A DNA stretch of 64,000 nucleotides from Pontederia crassipes (taxonomy: Eukaryota; Streptophyta; Magnoliopsida; Commelinales; Pontederiaceae): contig CM060195.1 of assembly GCA_030549335.1 (NCBI GenBank), forward strand, positions 11,933,501 to 11,997,500. Reading direction: 5' to 3'. The notes below the pieces were generated by a model, which saw nothing but the letters and a program-made list of their open reading frames with translations, did not search any database and was not told where the DNA came from. Of this stretch, positions 44,907 to 56,526 are shown piece after piece; position 1 is the first letter of the stretch, and each line of letters begins with the position of its first letter. The position numbers and the translations under genes are program-made.

Positions 44907-47900
44907 AAAAAATTTCATCCTCGAAATTTGAAATATCGTATTAATCACTTACATATAGATTTTTATCATATATCCCGTATCCGATTTGCCTTTTAGCTTT
45001 TTGAATATCATAATACTTCCCACTTCTATGAAGAGTTTACCGTAAATCATAGCACTTAAGCTTTTCCATTAAATTCATTATCATATTGTTTTCTATGTGA
45101 CATTTGTTCTTATAGCATCACATATTGAATCACATGTGATGGGTCATGATCATCTTTTCTTGACATGGATTCATAAAATGGACAATATGCACTTCCACAT
45201 CGTGTAGGACTAAATGGCAAACATCTATCCCGTCTCTTAATGTCTTTAAGAACATATCTTATTGTTATACTTTAGTATTCCATTTTCTAATAGTCAATTT
45301 AGTTATAAGGGTTGGCTCACTACCTAATACTTTTGCTACTTTATTCACCTTTGTTGAAGGATATAAAATAAAGTTATTAATCCTTTGGGAGGTTCATCCA
45401 TTTTCTTTGTCTTGTATTCAACTCCTTACATGTGAGTACATATTTAGGACTCCTAATATGTACCTAGTTCAACCTTACTTATGTGATTGGTGTCTCCAAA
45501 TCTTGGATTCTATGTAGCAGTGGAAAGCTTCAAATTATATATTTTGAGTATTTCCTGTCATAAGCCTCTACTTATCTTCATGTACATGCCACTACCCGAC
45601 CATAAAAGAGAATTAATCCATCGAACAATCCCAAATGGACTTACAAAGCTTACAATATGCCCTTATTGTATTCAAAATTAATTTTTTTTATTACTTCTTA
45701 CTACTAAGCAAGTAGTATCTAAAGATAAGGTCAACTTTTATAAACATATGCACCTTGCATTTGGGCAACCAAGCCATCTCTTATCGGTAAAGGATATTCA
45801 TCACTACTCAATTTAGCTATTTATGGACAATGTATAGCCTATGAAATTCACCTCTGCACTTGAAAATTAAGATTGGAGTTAGGCTATGGAATTGAATAAA
45901 TCCTTTATCAAAGAGTCCTTGTACTTGTTTTTTTATTTCTTTTAAATTTATGTTGCCCTGTCATTGAAGTAACTCTAAGGATATGACCCATAGAGTCTCT
46001 ATCATAATAAACCGCTCATCTAGAAACACATCTAGGAACAACTTTATGATAAGGTAACAATTGCCAATAATCAGATAATCACCAGTTGTAGGCTATAACT
46101 TATTGTCTCTTCTAATAAAGGCAAGGGTGTAAACATTTATAAGCTTATCGAGAACAATTATTTTTCTCCCTTACTAATTTGCAATGTTAAAATGTGGGTT
46201 CAAGTTCGCGATTGAGGACCAAAGAGGCGTCCCCCTTAAATCGGTCTTTCGCTAGGCTCTCAACCAATACTCCATGATAGTAAACTCTATGACTCCAATC
46301 AAGCTATCGAATGATGACCAGAGGCGGCCACACTCCAATACATCTTTCGATAAACTTTTTAACTCGCTTTTTAAACTCTCAAGATTGGTTGATATAATAA
46401 AGTCAGCAATGAAGAGTCATCAATCACCCATAGAAAAGTTACAACATTGATTCTAAATAAGATGAAACAAGTAAGGACGAACTAAGGATCAATTGTAAAT
46501 TGATGCTAAAAAATGGCAACTTTGGATTAATAAAGATTATTCAAGGATCATTGATGATTCCAAATTTGTATTTATATATGGTGATTCAATCACTCGAGCA
46601 ATGTGAGCTGTGACAAATAAAGAAGAACTAAAAATTCATACTTGAAGATTGAATTGCAATCAATAGTGATCAATCAGGAATCATCAGTGATTTCAAAATC
46701 TATATTGATGAGTGAGGGGTTAACAATGATTCTGATATCAACAATACTAATTCAAGAATTCAAAATACTTTGAAAATTATAAATAATGATTTATATCTAC
46801 CAATGATAATTTACTGATCATCAATTGATTTGGATCCTACCAAGTAAGTATCACTAGTAAATATTAAAGAAATTTGATAATTGGTTTTCAACACTTTATA
46901 CATGATTTAATGGTGTTATCTTTTGTCTTTTCGCACAAATGTTTACAATTCCTTAAAATATAGACACCACAGTGTCACAATAAAATTATATCCCTTACTA
47001 ATAGTTCCCACCAAATTCTCCTTAGCACACAGCCTTATTCCTTTTCAAGTTCTCAGACTTTAAAATGACAATTCGTAATCATCCCTACACACATCTAACA
47101 ATGATAGTCCAAATCTGTATCACACAAGTATTTACATATATGTAAGTTTTTTATAAGTGCCATTCTAAAATTTAAGACACATTTCAAAAATTGATTTTCC
47201 ATGTTATTTAGGACACCATAACTACACCTTTAACCTTTCTTCCTATCTCCCAATCCACACATATGATTGGAATGTATTCCGACCTTGTAGAATACAAACT
47301 CTAAAGTCTATACATGTGGAGGTCGTTCAAAATTTCATAAAACCAAAATGGCTTGGAAACATGTCAAAACATAGGGTGCTCAAATTCATATTGCTTGTCT
47401 TTTCCTTTCTAATTTGAATATCAATGATATAAAATATATTTATTATCTGGTTGTCATACATGTGAATATATCTCTTCATTTTAAGTATAATAGTATATAT
47501 GATGGGCCATAAGTGCCTCTTCTGTCTAAATGTATTAACCACGAAACACAATGTTTAATACCACTAGGGACTTTGCAGCATATCATTTTAAGCTATAAAC
47601 CTTTCTTAACTTACATGTGTGTGATGATCTAAAAATATGGTGCCCTATATGGCAGGCCCCCATTCACAAGGGTTGGTTAATATAGTCACATATAACTTAT
47701 TTGATTCATGTGTTTTCAAGATGTATCCAAGAAGCATATCACACCAATTGGGGAATTAAATGATAGCATTTGATTTTAATCACTCGTGTATCTATAATGG
47801 CAAAATGTATTGGGCATGATTTTTCTTTCTTATGATCATCATGATCCATACTATATGGTTAGGCCAAAATGCACCCTAATTTTTGACACCCACTTTTTTT

Positions 47901-49060
47901 TTCTATAAGGATTTTGCAGAATAGGATTCCAGGCTTGCATGACTCTATGAACAAATTAGGGTGACATCAATAAATTAATTACAATTCAATCAAAGAATGG
48001 TTTGAAATTTTGATTTGATCCATAATCCAATAACATTACCAAGAACTCATAATGTTCATGTCATGTTCCAAGTGTACTCTTTGAAGTATACAACTTTCTT
48101 TTTAGTCAATGGTATTCAAATCTGAAATCAAACTTCGGAAATAGAAGAGTACATCATAGTTAACCAAACAAATAACATATTTTCTGCAAGGTATCCCTTG
48201 TAGTTACTTGATTCAGATGCCTATAATCAAACTTGAGAACTCATCTATATTCTTGATGTATAAGATTGATGTTCATGATTATGGGTCAACTAAACTCTCA
48301 TATGAAGACTCGTATACTTATTTTTGTGTTGATTGACAAGGATTATTAAACATATGAATAATTCCATGAAGAAGGTATGCCAATAAAGAACTCTTCCTAT
48401 AAGGGTAGATCAAATCACTTCCATAAAATAGATTTACAACTACTTAAACATGATAACATTGTTTGATAATAAATATTTTCCGTTCTACCCCAAGTAATTC
48501 AAGAACCTATGACATCATTTCAAAATAATTTATTGGCATACTATCATAGATCGGAGAACTTGAAGTTACTTTCCTACGACCTATAAGACACAAGTGATGA
48601 TTGATTTGAAAATGAGAAGGCACCTATCTTCCTACGCCAATTTAAATATCCATGCCACACAATTCATCCACATACAAAATCATGTCAAATCCACACAAGT
48701 ACCAAATAATCATACCAATAATCACGTACTTGTCACATTTCTAACTATGCATTATTTGCATACTATATGTGAATACACGATAGTTCTTTTTTTTTCAAAT
48801 AGTACGCCAAATTCACATATACAAATCAATGTAAAGGGGTTGCGATGAATGGAGTTACAATTTAATCAAAAGAAAATATCACAATTACATTTCAAAACGT
48901 CATACATTAGCCTTTATATAAACTCATACTAAAATCTCCAAATTGCCACAACCCAAGCTAAACACCGATAACCCACTATAAGCATAAAAATGACAAACCC
49001 ACTATAAGCATGAGCATGTCATCCTAGACATAGCTATGCAAACTTTCATCAAGGGAAGGA
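44907..49060 (-). other. Internal region of the nested Tekay-like element; no readable frame
   Basis: About 4.2 kb of AT-rich sequence with stops in every frame. Short stretches (around 45880-45960 and 48180-48290) resemble decayed reverse-transcriptase DNA of Ty3/gypsy elements, but I cannot align a domain by eye. No gene is supported. Confidence 0.5.
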
Positions 49061-50775
49061 CCTATTGCTCTGATACCATAACTGTCACGACCCCAATTTA
49101 ACCCGCGAGTTAAACTAAAGTTCGCGACTCATTACAGACGATCAAATAAAATTATGAAGAAATACGGAAACGTGATGTAATATACTCTTCCTTTTACAAC
49201 ATAAGAGTAAAAATATATATATCATTAAATAAATTACACAATATGTGATCATTTCAGAGCAAACTGATCATTTAATTAGGGCTCCACAATGATGAAAACA
49301 AAATTGAACAATTTAGAAATCATAAATCAGGAAAATCAGAATTCAGAATTCAGGAAATCAGATTTCTAGTTGGGATTGAATCTAGAAACTTGGCATTGAT
49401 TCTTGATTCATTTCTGAACAAGGAATAGATAAAATGACAACTTCCCAGTTGTAGATACAATTAGGATCTTACAATGACGGAATCAGATTCATATCAACAC
49501 AGATATCAGAAATTAGAATTGAAATCAGTTCAGGAAATCAAACTTGTCTATATCCATCCACAATTAATTTAGATTACTACCCTATCCTAGGAGACATGGG
49601 ATTTAGCTCCTCTTAATTACAAACATAGATACACAATAGAATGAAGAATAGATGTAAATCATCCTGGATTGAGGGCTGTTGGTAGCAATCAGCAACACTT
49701 CAGCTCCAAACCAGCTCCAATTAGCTCTACCCTTCCAATGGCCGGCCTCCCCCTTCTTCCTTAGGGTTTTCAGCTTATATATGACTTCCTTAAACCCTTA
49801 GATCAGCATCAAATTGTTCCATTCTCCTGATTCAAACCGCCTGTCCAATGGCCTAAAATTCCAGTTGCTGTGACAGCTTTTGGACAGCAAAAAGTAGGTG
49901 GTCCCCCCTCCTTTTTCTCCTTTGTGCAACCATATTTCACCTGTTAGAAGGGCCAAAACAGTAAGCATCAAAATCTTTAAATAGAAATTAAACAAGTGTG
50001 GATTAGGACAGTGAGAAATATCAGAGTTAAAAGTGATAACTTATCAAACCCGGAATGATAACTTTGCATATATCATGGAAAATGTTCAAATATGGGTAGT
50101 TCAGAGCATTGAAGGCATCAAAGGGATTAAGATGGCAAGTGAATGAGGTCAGAAATCAAATGTGGATAAGATTTTATAGGAATGATAACTTGGATGCCAA
50201 AAATGATAACTTGATGCTATAAAAATGATAACTTGTCATAACTTTAATTGTGGTTATCCAAATGTGATCAAATCAGAGCAGCAAGGAGTTAGGACAATAA
50301 TATAATGATTGCCTAAGATTTTTATGCAGAATTGATACCCTTGCATGTCGAAATGACAATTTTGCCCTAAAACGATAACTTGACACTTAAAAATGATAAC
50401 TTGTGAAATGGAATGATAACTTTGCACAAGTTGAAATATGATCATCCAAACATGATTAATTCACAATGACAGGGGATTTAGGACAAAATCATTGGAAATC
50501 AGCTCAATTAAAATAATGATAACTTTGCACATTGGAATGATAACTTGCCCTAAAAATGATAACTTGGCATAGAATTGAAATATTTATGGATTTTAGCAAT
50601 TCAGAACCTCTATGCACATGGAATTAGGTATAAAATGAGAAAGATCAACTAGTTATCACAATCCTTGCATTCCAAACATAATTGGCCAAAAGTTAGGCAA
50701 TTTGAGGGCTCAATATGGGTGAAATGCATCTAAAATGGGATAAAAACCTATTTTGATCAGCAGGTGATCAATCAT

Positions 50776-51385
50776 CAATCCTAGCAGAGGGTACTTATTC
50801 TTGATGGTCACCTTACTCAAGATCATATAGTCTATACATAGTATCAGTGATTCATCTCTCTTTTTTTTCTTCACAAATAGGACAGGTGCACCCCATGGGG
50901 ACACACTTGACCTAATGAATCCTCCATCTAGCAATTCTAGTAATTGGCATCCACTCAATTTGGAAGTTCAAAAATTGGAGCCATCCCTGGCATCAATTCA
51001 ATTTGGAAGTTCAAAAAATTGGAGCCATCCCTGGCATCAACTCAACTTTCCTTTCATCCTAGAAGTTCATCGGGAAATAGATCAGGAAAGTCCCTTACCA
51101 CTTCTAGTTCTTCTAATGGCTTGGGCTTGACATCACTCTTAATGATGTTTACTAGAAATCATCGGCAATCATTGTTCAACATCTTGGTTGCCTTCATTGA
51201 GGAGATCATCGTCTTCTTCTTCTTTGATGGTACTCCGCGAAAAATCACAAAAGTGCCATACTTTCTATCTTCTTCTCTCTTCATAGCCTATAGTCGTCAT
51301 GGTATGATAACCAATCCATGCCTAATATTACATTATAGTCTACGATGGGTGAAACTATGAGATCAGCTAAGTAGTTTACTCTTTC
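50776..51385 (-). pseudogene. Tekay pol, N-terminal part: end of protease and start of RT
   Basis: Reading leftwards on the minus strand: ADLIVSPIVDYNVILGMDW (near 51375-51320) is the end of the protease region. ELEVVRDFPDLFPDEL follows and then (50958-50776) [40 protein letters not shown]. It breaks off at the ATCAT duplication and continues at 41833 with LFDQLSTASVFLKIDL. A 45-bp direct duplication (GGAAGTTCAAAAA.TTGGAGCC) at 50958-51040 and several stops add damage. At about 51385 the sequence changes abruptly to copia gag, so gag and the 5' LTR of this Tekay are lost. Confidence 0.82.
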
Positions 51386-52041
51386 TATCATCACTAGGTC
51401 TCTGGGAGAAACTGACTAATTCCTTGATTCTAATCTCATAGATCAAGAGAGATCCTATGAGATCATCAAAATCTAACTTGTTCAAGTTTTTCTCTTCAAT
51501 CACGATTCTCATTGTGTGCCACTTGGAAGAAAAGGACCTAAGAAATTTCTTCACCTTTTGAGATTTAGTCCGTGGCTCACCCAAGGAGGCTAAGCCATTC
51601 ACAATATCATTAAAACGTACAACTATTTCATTTATAGACTCATTTTCATGCATCTTAAAAGAGTCATATTGATGATTCAAAATATTAATTCTAGACTCAA
51701 ACTTATCAGTACCTTCCTGTGTAATGATAACTTTTCTCCATATTTCATGAGCACTTTGACAATTAGAAACACGATTAAATTCTATTGCATCTAAAGCATA
51801 AGAAAAGAAGAATTTTTGCTTTCGAATCTAATTTCACAAGTAATCTTTCACCTTCGGTGTATTCCAAAGGTGACTTTCCATGAAAATCAATACCATTTTC
51901 AATTATATTCCAAATATCAACATCAATAGAGCATATATAATCTTGCATTCTAATTTTTCAATAGGCAAAATTTGAAGTATTAAAAAGTAGAGGATGATTC
52001 GTGGAGTGACCTTCACCCAAAGTAAAACCATTTGATGTCAT
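51385..52041 (-). pseudogene. Ty1/copia gag (UBN2-type), broken
   Basis: Start ATG at 52041-52039 gives MTSNGFTLGEGHSTNHPLLF, then a TGA where Trp is expected in FAYW, then MQDYICSIDVDIWNIIENG, a frame change near 51800, SAHEIWRKVIITQEGT, SINEIVVRFNDIVNGLASLG and LRSFSSKWHTMRIVIEE. This is the classical copia Gag capsid domain. It runs into Tekay protease sequence at about 51385 with no zinc knuckle, protease or polymerase. Its primer site and 5' LTR lie directly to the right. Confidence 0.87.
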
Positions 52042-52077
52042 AGCTCAAAAGATGTTTAAATTTTTAAAATAAGAGCA

Positions 52078-52094
52078 ACTTGACTCTGATACCA
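52078..52094 (-). other. Primer binding site of the copia element
   Basis: The minus strand reads TGGTATCAGAGTCAAGT, complementary to initiator tRNA-Met, 2 bp from the LTR end. Confidence 0.9.
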
Positions 52095-52096
52095 AT

Positions 52097-53425
52097 TGTA
52101 GGATCGAAAGCACCAAGAGGGGGGAGGGGTGAATTGGTGTTTAAAAAATATAACCAAAAAAGCCGTAAAAGTCGATTTTTTAGAAAATGTGATCGCAAGA
52201 AAGTAAAAGATAAGTAGGAAGAGCAAGAGAAGAAAAAGACGCAATATATTGATGAGGTTTAGCCCAACTCCTTGGCCTACGTCCCTGCTCCGACTTCCCG
52301 ACTTCGAGATCATCAGAGATTTACTAGCTTTCTCTTTTCTTGTAGGGAGAGAATAATCCTTTCTATACCACAATGCCTTCTTCTTCGCTCAAGAGGTAAG
52401 GCACACCTCTTCTTACAAGGAGCTCTCAAAACTACCTAAACAAGAACACAAGAATTCCCTCCAATTCTCTCTTCTTACAAAGGATGCTCACAGTTAGAAC
52501 TAGAAGAGGGAAGGGATGATTTGCAAAATTTAACTCAAGAAAAATGCTCTGGACTTGAAGGAAGCATTAGAGTGATTTGCCTTGCTTAGCTTTTTTTCCT
52601 TCAGACTTTCAAATTCCTTTTATAGGCTTCTCTTAAAAATATGGTCGTTGTAAAAGAATTTGAAAAGTGTTGTACTGTCACCTAAAAAATGATCGCCCGT
52701 TTTACCGTTTTGCACAGTAACTAGTCGTTATGGCTTTTGTCGCATATTCAGCAGTCGCCCATTATAGTATCGGGCATCCATTTAATATAAAATAATAGCC
52801 ATTGCATTTGTCCTTTCTGTGCAGTTTTCCATTGATCATAGTCCGTAGAAGGATTATAGCCATTTAATTAATTTTTTCTTTCATAACGGTCAATCGAAAG
52901 AGAATCGGTCATCCGATTTAGAAATCCATGCTCTTTGTAATCTGCAGTCGTCCATGCAGTGACTTCGGTCATCCAATTTCCACACTTTTGTTCTTTGCTG
53001 CCCAAAACAATCGACCGTTAGATTTTCGGTCGTCCATTTAAGAAATCCCGTGCTCTCTGAAATCTGCAGTCGTTCCATCCGTCACTTCGATCGTCCATTG
53101 TGTACTTTGATCTTTCATGTAATACATATAGCGTCGATCAAAAATAAATTGGTCGTCCAATTTAGAAATGTCTTTTCTCTCTGAAATTAGCGGTCGTTCT
53201 AGCTCCTCCTTAAAGTTGGTACTGAAGCATTGTTGCGTCGTTATAAGTAAAAACGGTCACCCGTTATAGTTACGGTTGACCACTTATACTACTGAGAAAC
53301 ATTTCAATCTTTTTTCTTCGTAAAAATATTTAACTTGTTCACACTAACACTTCAAGCACAGTTAATACATCATCTTCCTTGTTTGCTATCATCGAAATAT
53401 TTATAATATGGTCTTTGGACCAACA
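52097..53425 (-). repeat. 5' LTR of the copia element
   Basis: On the minus strand the LTR begins TGTTGGTCCAAAGACC (53425) and ends GCTTTCGATCCTACA (52097). The final phrase CCTCTTGGTGCTTTCGATCC is common in copia LTRs. A TATA box (TATAAAAG) sits at 52624-52617. Upstream of it (52890-53215) are about three diverged copies of a 125-135 bp unit with the motif CGGTCGTCCA. The 3' LTR is not in the window. Confidence 0.82.
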
Positions 53426-53760
53426 AACATATATATTGTATGCATAAGTAACATATATAATATAGGTAACAAATTATATATTTAGGAACACTCATATGAT
53501 GTAGGCATATATATGTAATTATGTAGGAATACATATATATGTTGAAGGTACACATATAATATTTAATTTATTTATTCATTAAAGTGTAGTATAGATAATA
53601 TATATTAACATATATGGATTGCGTCAAAATATATAACATATATATATATAGCGTACATATAGTTATATATTTCTTAATTAACATATATGTTCCTCAAACA
53701 TATATAGTTATGAGACGCCAAGTAAGTGCTAAAATGGTACCAATTAAGCATTGTATGTAT
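53426..53760. other. AT-rich spacer with TA-type simple sequence
   Basis: Many ACATATATA repeats; no gene. A minus-strand frame with YICYLYYICYLCIQYICLL is a low-complexity product of the repeat. Confidence 0.6.
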
Positions 53761-53765
53761 TACGG

Positions 53766-56360
53766 TGATCACTAGCTGATCACTATAGGTTTTTATCTCA
53801 TTTTAGATGCATTTCACCCCTATCGAATCCCTAAATTGCCCAATTTTTGGCCAATTATGTTTGAAATGCATGATTGTGATAACTAGTTGATATTCCTCAT
53901 TTTATACTTAATTCCATGTGCATAGAGGTTCTGAAATGCTAAAATCCATAAATATTTCAATTCTATGACAAGTTATCATTTTTAGGACAAGTTATCACTC
54001 CAATAGGCCAAGTTATCATTATTTTGAGCGAACTGATTTTCAATGATTTTCTTGCCCTAAATCCATTACTATCATGAATAAATCATATTTGGATGGTCAT
54101 ATCTCAACTTGTGTAAACTTTTAAGTCCATTTGAACAAGTTATCATTTTTCCAATGCCAAGTTATCGTTAAAGGGTAAAACTATCATTTCAACATGCAAA
54201 ACTATCAATTCTGCATGAAGGCGTTAGGCAATCATTATATTATTGTCCTAACTCATTGCTATTCAAATTTGATCACATTTGGATGACCACAACAAATGTT
54301 ATGACAAGTTATCATTTTTTAGGCAATTGAGTTATCGTTTTGGCACCCAAGTTATCATTCCTATGAAATCTTATTCATATTTGATTTCTAACTTCACTCA
54401 CTTGCCACCCTAATCCATTTGATGCCTCTAATGCCTTGAACTACTTGTATTTGGATAATTTCCATGATTAGTGTAAAGTTATCATTTTCGGGTTCCAAAA
54501 CCATTAATTTTTCATATCGATTTCCATTCTTTCACAACACCAAACTCCTGTTGATTATTGAGCTGAGTTTACTTGCTGTCCTAATCCTTATTTGTTTATT
54601 TCTTATTAGAGGACTTTGATGTTTGCTGTGGTGGATTTTCTAGCAGGGAAAAGAAGTATGAATTAAGCCAAAAAGGTGGGGGGACCACTCCTTTGCTGTC
54701 CAAAAGCTGCTGCAGTCAGCTGGAATGCAGGGACCATTGGACAGAACGCTGAAATCAAGGGAATAGAACTTTTTGATGCTGATCAAAGGGTGGACATGAC
54801 ACATATATAAGTGGAATTTTCTGGAGCAGAAGGGGGGGGGGGGGGGGGGGGGGGTTAGGCATTGCAGCATTAGAGGGAAGGCAGCAAGGGTTTGGAGCAA
54901 AAGAAGAGGACTGAAGTGCTGCTGGAAATCCTGGTCGACAAGGAGCCAATCCAAGATGATTTATCTGAGTTTTTCACTCTAACTTGTATCTGATTTTGTA
55001 TATATGAGGAACTAAATCCCATGCCTCTTAGGATAGGGTAGTAGTCTAATATATATTGTGGATGGATTAGGGACAAAAACTGATTTCCTCATTTGAATCA
55101 AGTTCTGAATTAATTCTCAATTCTGTATTATTCTGATTTACCGTTGTCATTGGAAGACCCTACTTGTATTTACAACTGAGAAGTTATCATTTGGTCTAAT
55201 CTTTGTTTAGAAATGAGCAAAGAACCTATGCCAAGTTTCTAGATTCCTTTTTGATTGAAAATCTGATTTCAGCTTTCCTGATTTCTGATCTTCCTGAATT
55301 CTGATTTTCTGAGTTGTTTGAATTTGACTTTCATTGGGGATTGAATTAATTGCACAACTGAGAGGTTATCTTATATCCCAATCTTGTTCAGAAATGAATT
55401 GAGAAGCTTTGACATTCCTATGATTCAATTCTGAAATCACCTTTGGTTTTCCTGATTTAAGTGTATTGCTAATTGATGATTCCCTGAATTCAAGGAAATC
55501 CGATTGTCCATTGTTAAGCCCCACTTTAATCCACCATTTAGAGATGGTTTTAAGGCCTTCCTTGAGATTCAGAGATGAGCCAAGGAGCATTGACAATTTC
55601 TGATTTCCCAACTTGTGACTATATGTCTTTTAATTCCAATTAATTAGTGTGAAGTGTGGACCTCATTTTTAATTGCAACCGAGAGGTTGAATCAAAGTCC
55701 TCTTGTGGTTTAGAGATAAACCAAGGAACACTATCACTATTATTGGATAAGTTTCATTCCTGCCAAGCTAATTGAAGTGATTTCATTATTTTGTGACCAT
55801 ACCTTGAAGTTATCATTTCAGATTTTATTGAAATTGCCAAAAAATCAGCAAGTGTCTTGAATTGAACCTAATGATAACTTGGTTTTAAGAGAGGATCCTT
55901 TTCTAATTGAGCTGTGAAAACAACCATATTGAAAGTTGAATTAGATTTGACTAAAAAGTGATAACTTGTCCATTTCCATACATATAAATTAGATGAACCC
56001 CAACTCCTAGGAGGACCTTCCTCAATGATAGATAAACCCTTTTAAACTCTAGATTAGCATTTACAATTCAGTTTAGTTAACTTTTCAGCAATCTAAAACA
56101 AGTTATCATTCTGCATTCCTGAAAAATCTGTTTTCACTTCCTTTAAAAATCTGTTTTTGCCACTTTAAATAGGATTAGTCTAAATTATTTTTAGGTAGTC
56201 TAGGACTTCAAATCACTGTGGATACGACATTTAGGATTACTATAATTGACCTGTGCACTGCAGTAGAGGGGGAGTTAGGGAGTTGAAACAAAAATTAAAA
56301 AAATTGACTTTTGACCTAAAAATCAGCAAGTTATCACCAAACCCCTAAATATCACTATCA
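53766..56360 (+). repeat. 5' LTR of the Athila element
   Basis: The LTR begins TGATCACTAGCTGATCAC and ends CACTATCA, matching the ends fixed by target duplications at 41839/50770. U3 (53900-54510) has about a dozen AAGTTATCATT motifs. The TATA box is TATATAAG at 54804-54811. A run of 23 G is at 54832-54854. U5 (55090-55760) carries about four diverged copies of a 130-190 bp unit with GAGAGGTTAT...AGAAATGA. At 2595 bp it is about 1.1 kb longer than the solo copy at 13170, mainly through this expansion. Confidence 0.88.
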
Positions 56361-56366
56361 AATTTT

Positions 56367-56384
56367 TAGCGCCATTGCCGGGGA
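56367..56384 (+). other. Primer binding site, tRNA-Asp type
   Basis: TAGCGCCATTGCCGGGGA differs by two G-to-A changes from TGGCGCCGTTGCCGGGGA, the complement of tRNA-Asp used by Athila elements. It starts 6 bp after the LTR end. The first mismatch falls in the TGG that pairs with the tRNA CCA end and may weaken priming. Confidence 0.85.
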
Positions 56385-56526
56385 TTTGAGGTCAATTAGA
56401 CTAACTTAGATAGTTTAGATTAGTTTTAGATTAGTTTTTAGTCTATTTGTTAGGCCAATTTTCAGTTTTTGCAAGTTATCATTCCCGATTTTCAACTTTT
56501 GTCTAGTTTTCTTTTCTTTTCTCAAT

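Larger units (their letters stand above)
41949..49268 (-). mobile_element. Decayed Tekay-like element nested in the solo LTR
   Basis: The 3' LTR is 41949-44893: on the minus strand it begins TGTAATATCCATG and ends GGGGTCGTGACA. The polypurine tract AAGGAGGGTATAA (plus 44894-44906) follows the conserved AAATTTCGAGGATGAAATTT. At the other end, TGGTATCAGAGC (plus 49066-49077, reversed) is the tRNA-Met primer site, 5 bp from the start of the 5' LTR. Only the last 186 bp of the 5' LTR (49083-49268) remain; they match 41949-42131 with about five substitutions and one TA-unit difference. The 5' LTR and adjoining Athila LTR were probably lost in one deletion. Confidence 0.75.
41839..50770 (-). repeat. 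Athila-type solo LTR inside Tekay RT, itself interrupted
   Basis: The LTR ends are TGATAAGTGATATG (41839) and CAGGTGATCA (50770). ATCAT is duplicated at 41834-41838 and 50771-50775. The piece 41839-41948 is the reverse complement of the 3' end of the Athila LTR near 56280-56360, and 49269-50770 of the rest (53766 to about 55345). The middle, 41949-49268, is a separate element. About 900 bp that the LTR at 53766 holds between the pieces is missing, by deletion or because this subfamily lacks the expansion. The GATAACTT motif array is well preserved at 50030-50570. Confidence 0.87.

Noticed and set aside
48594-48848. 84-codon plus-strand frame
   Set aside because: Opposite in direction to the element that contains it and without motifs.
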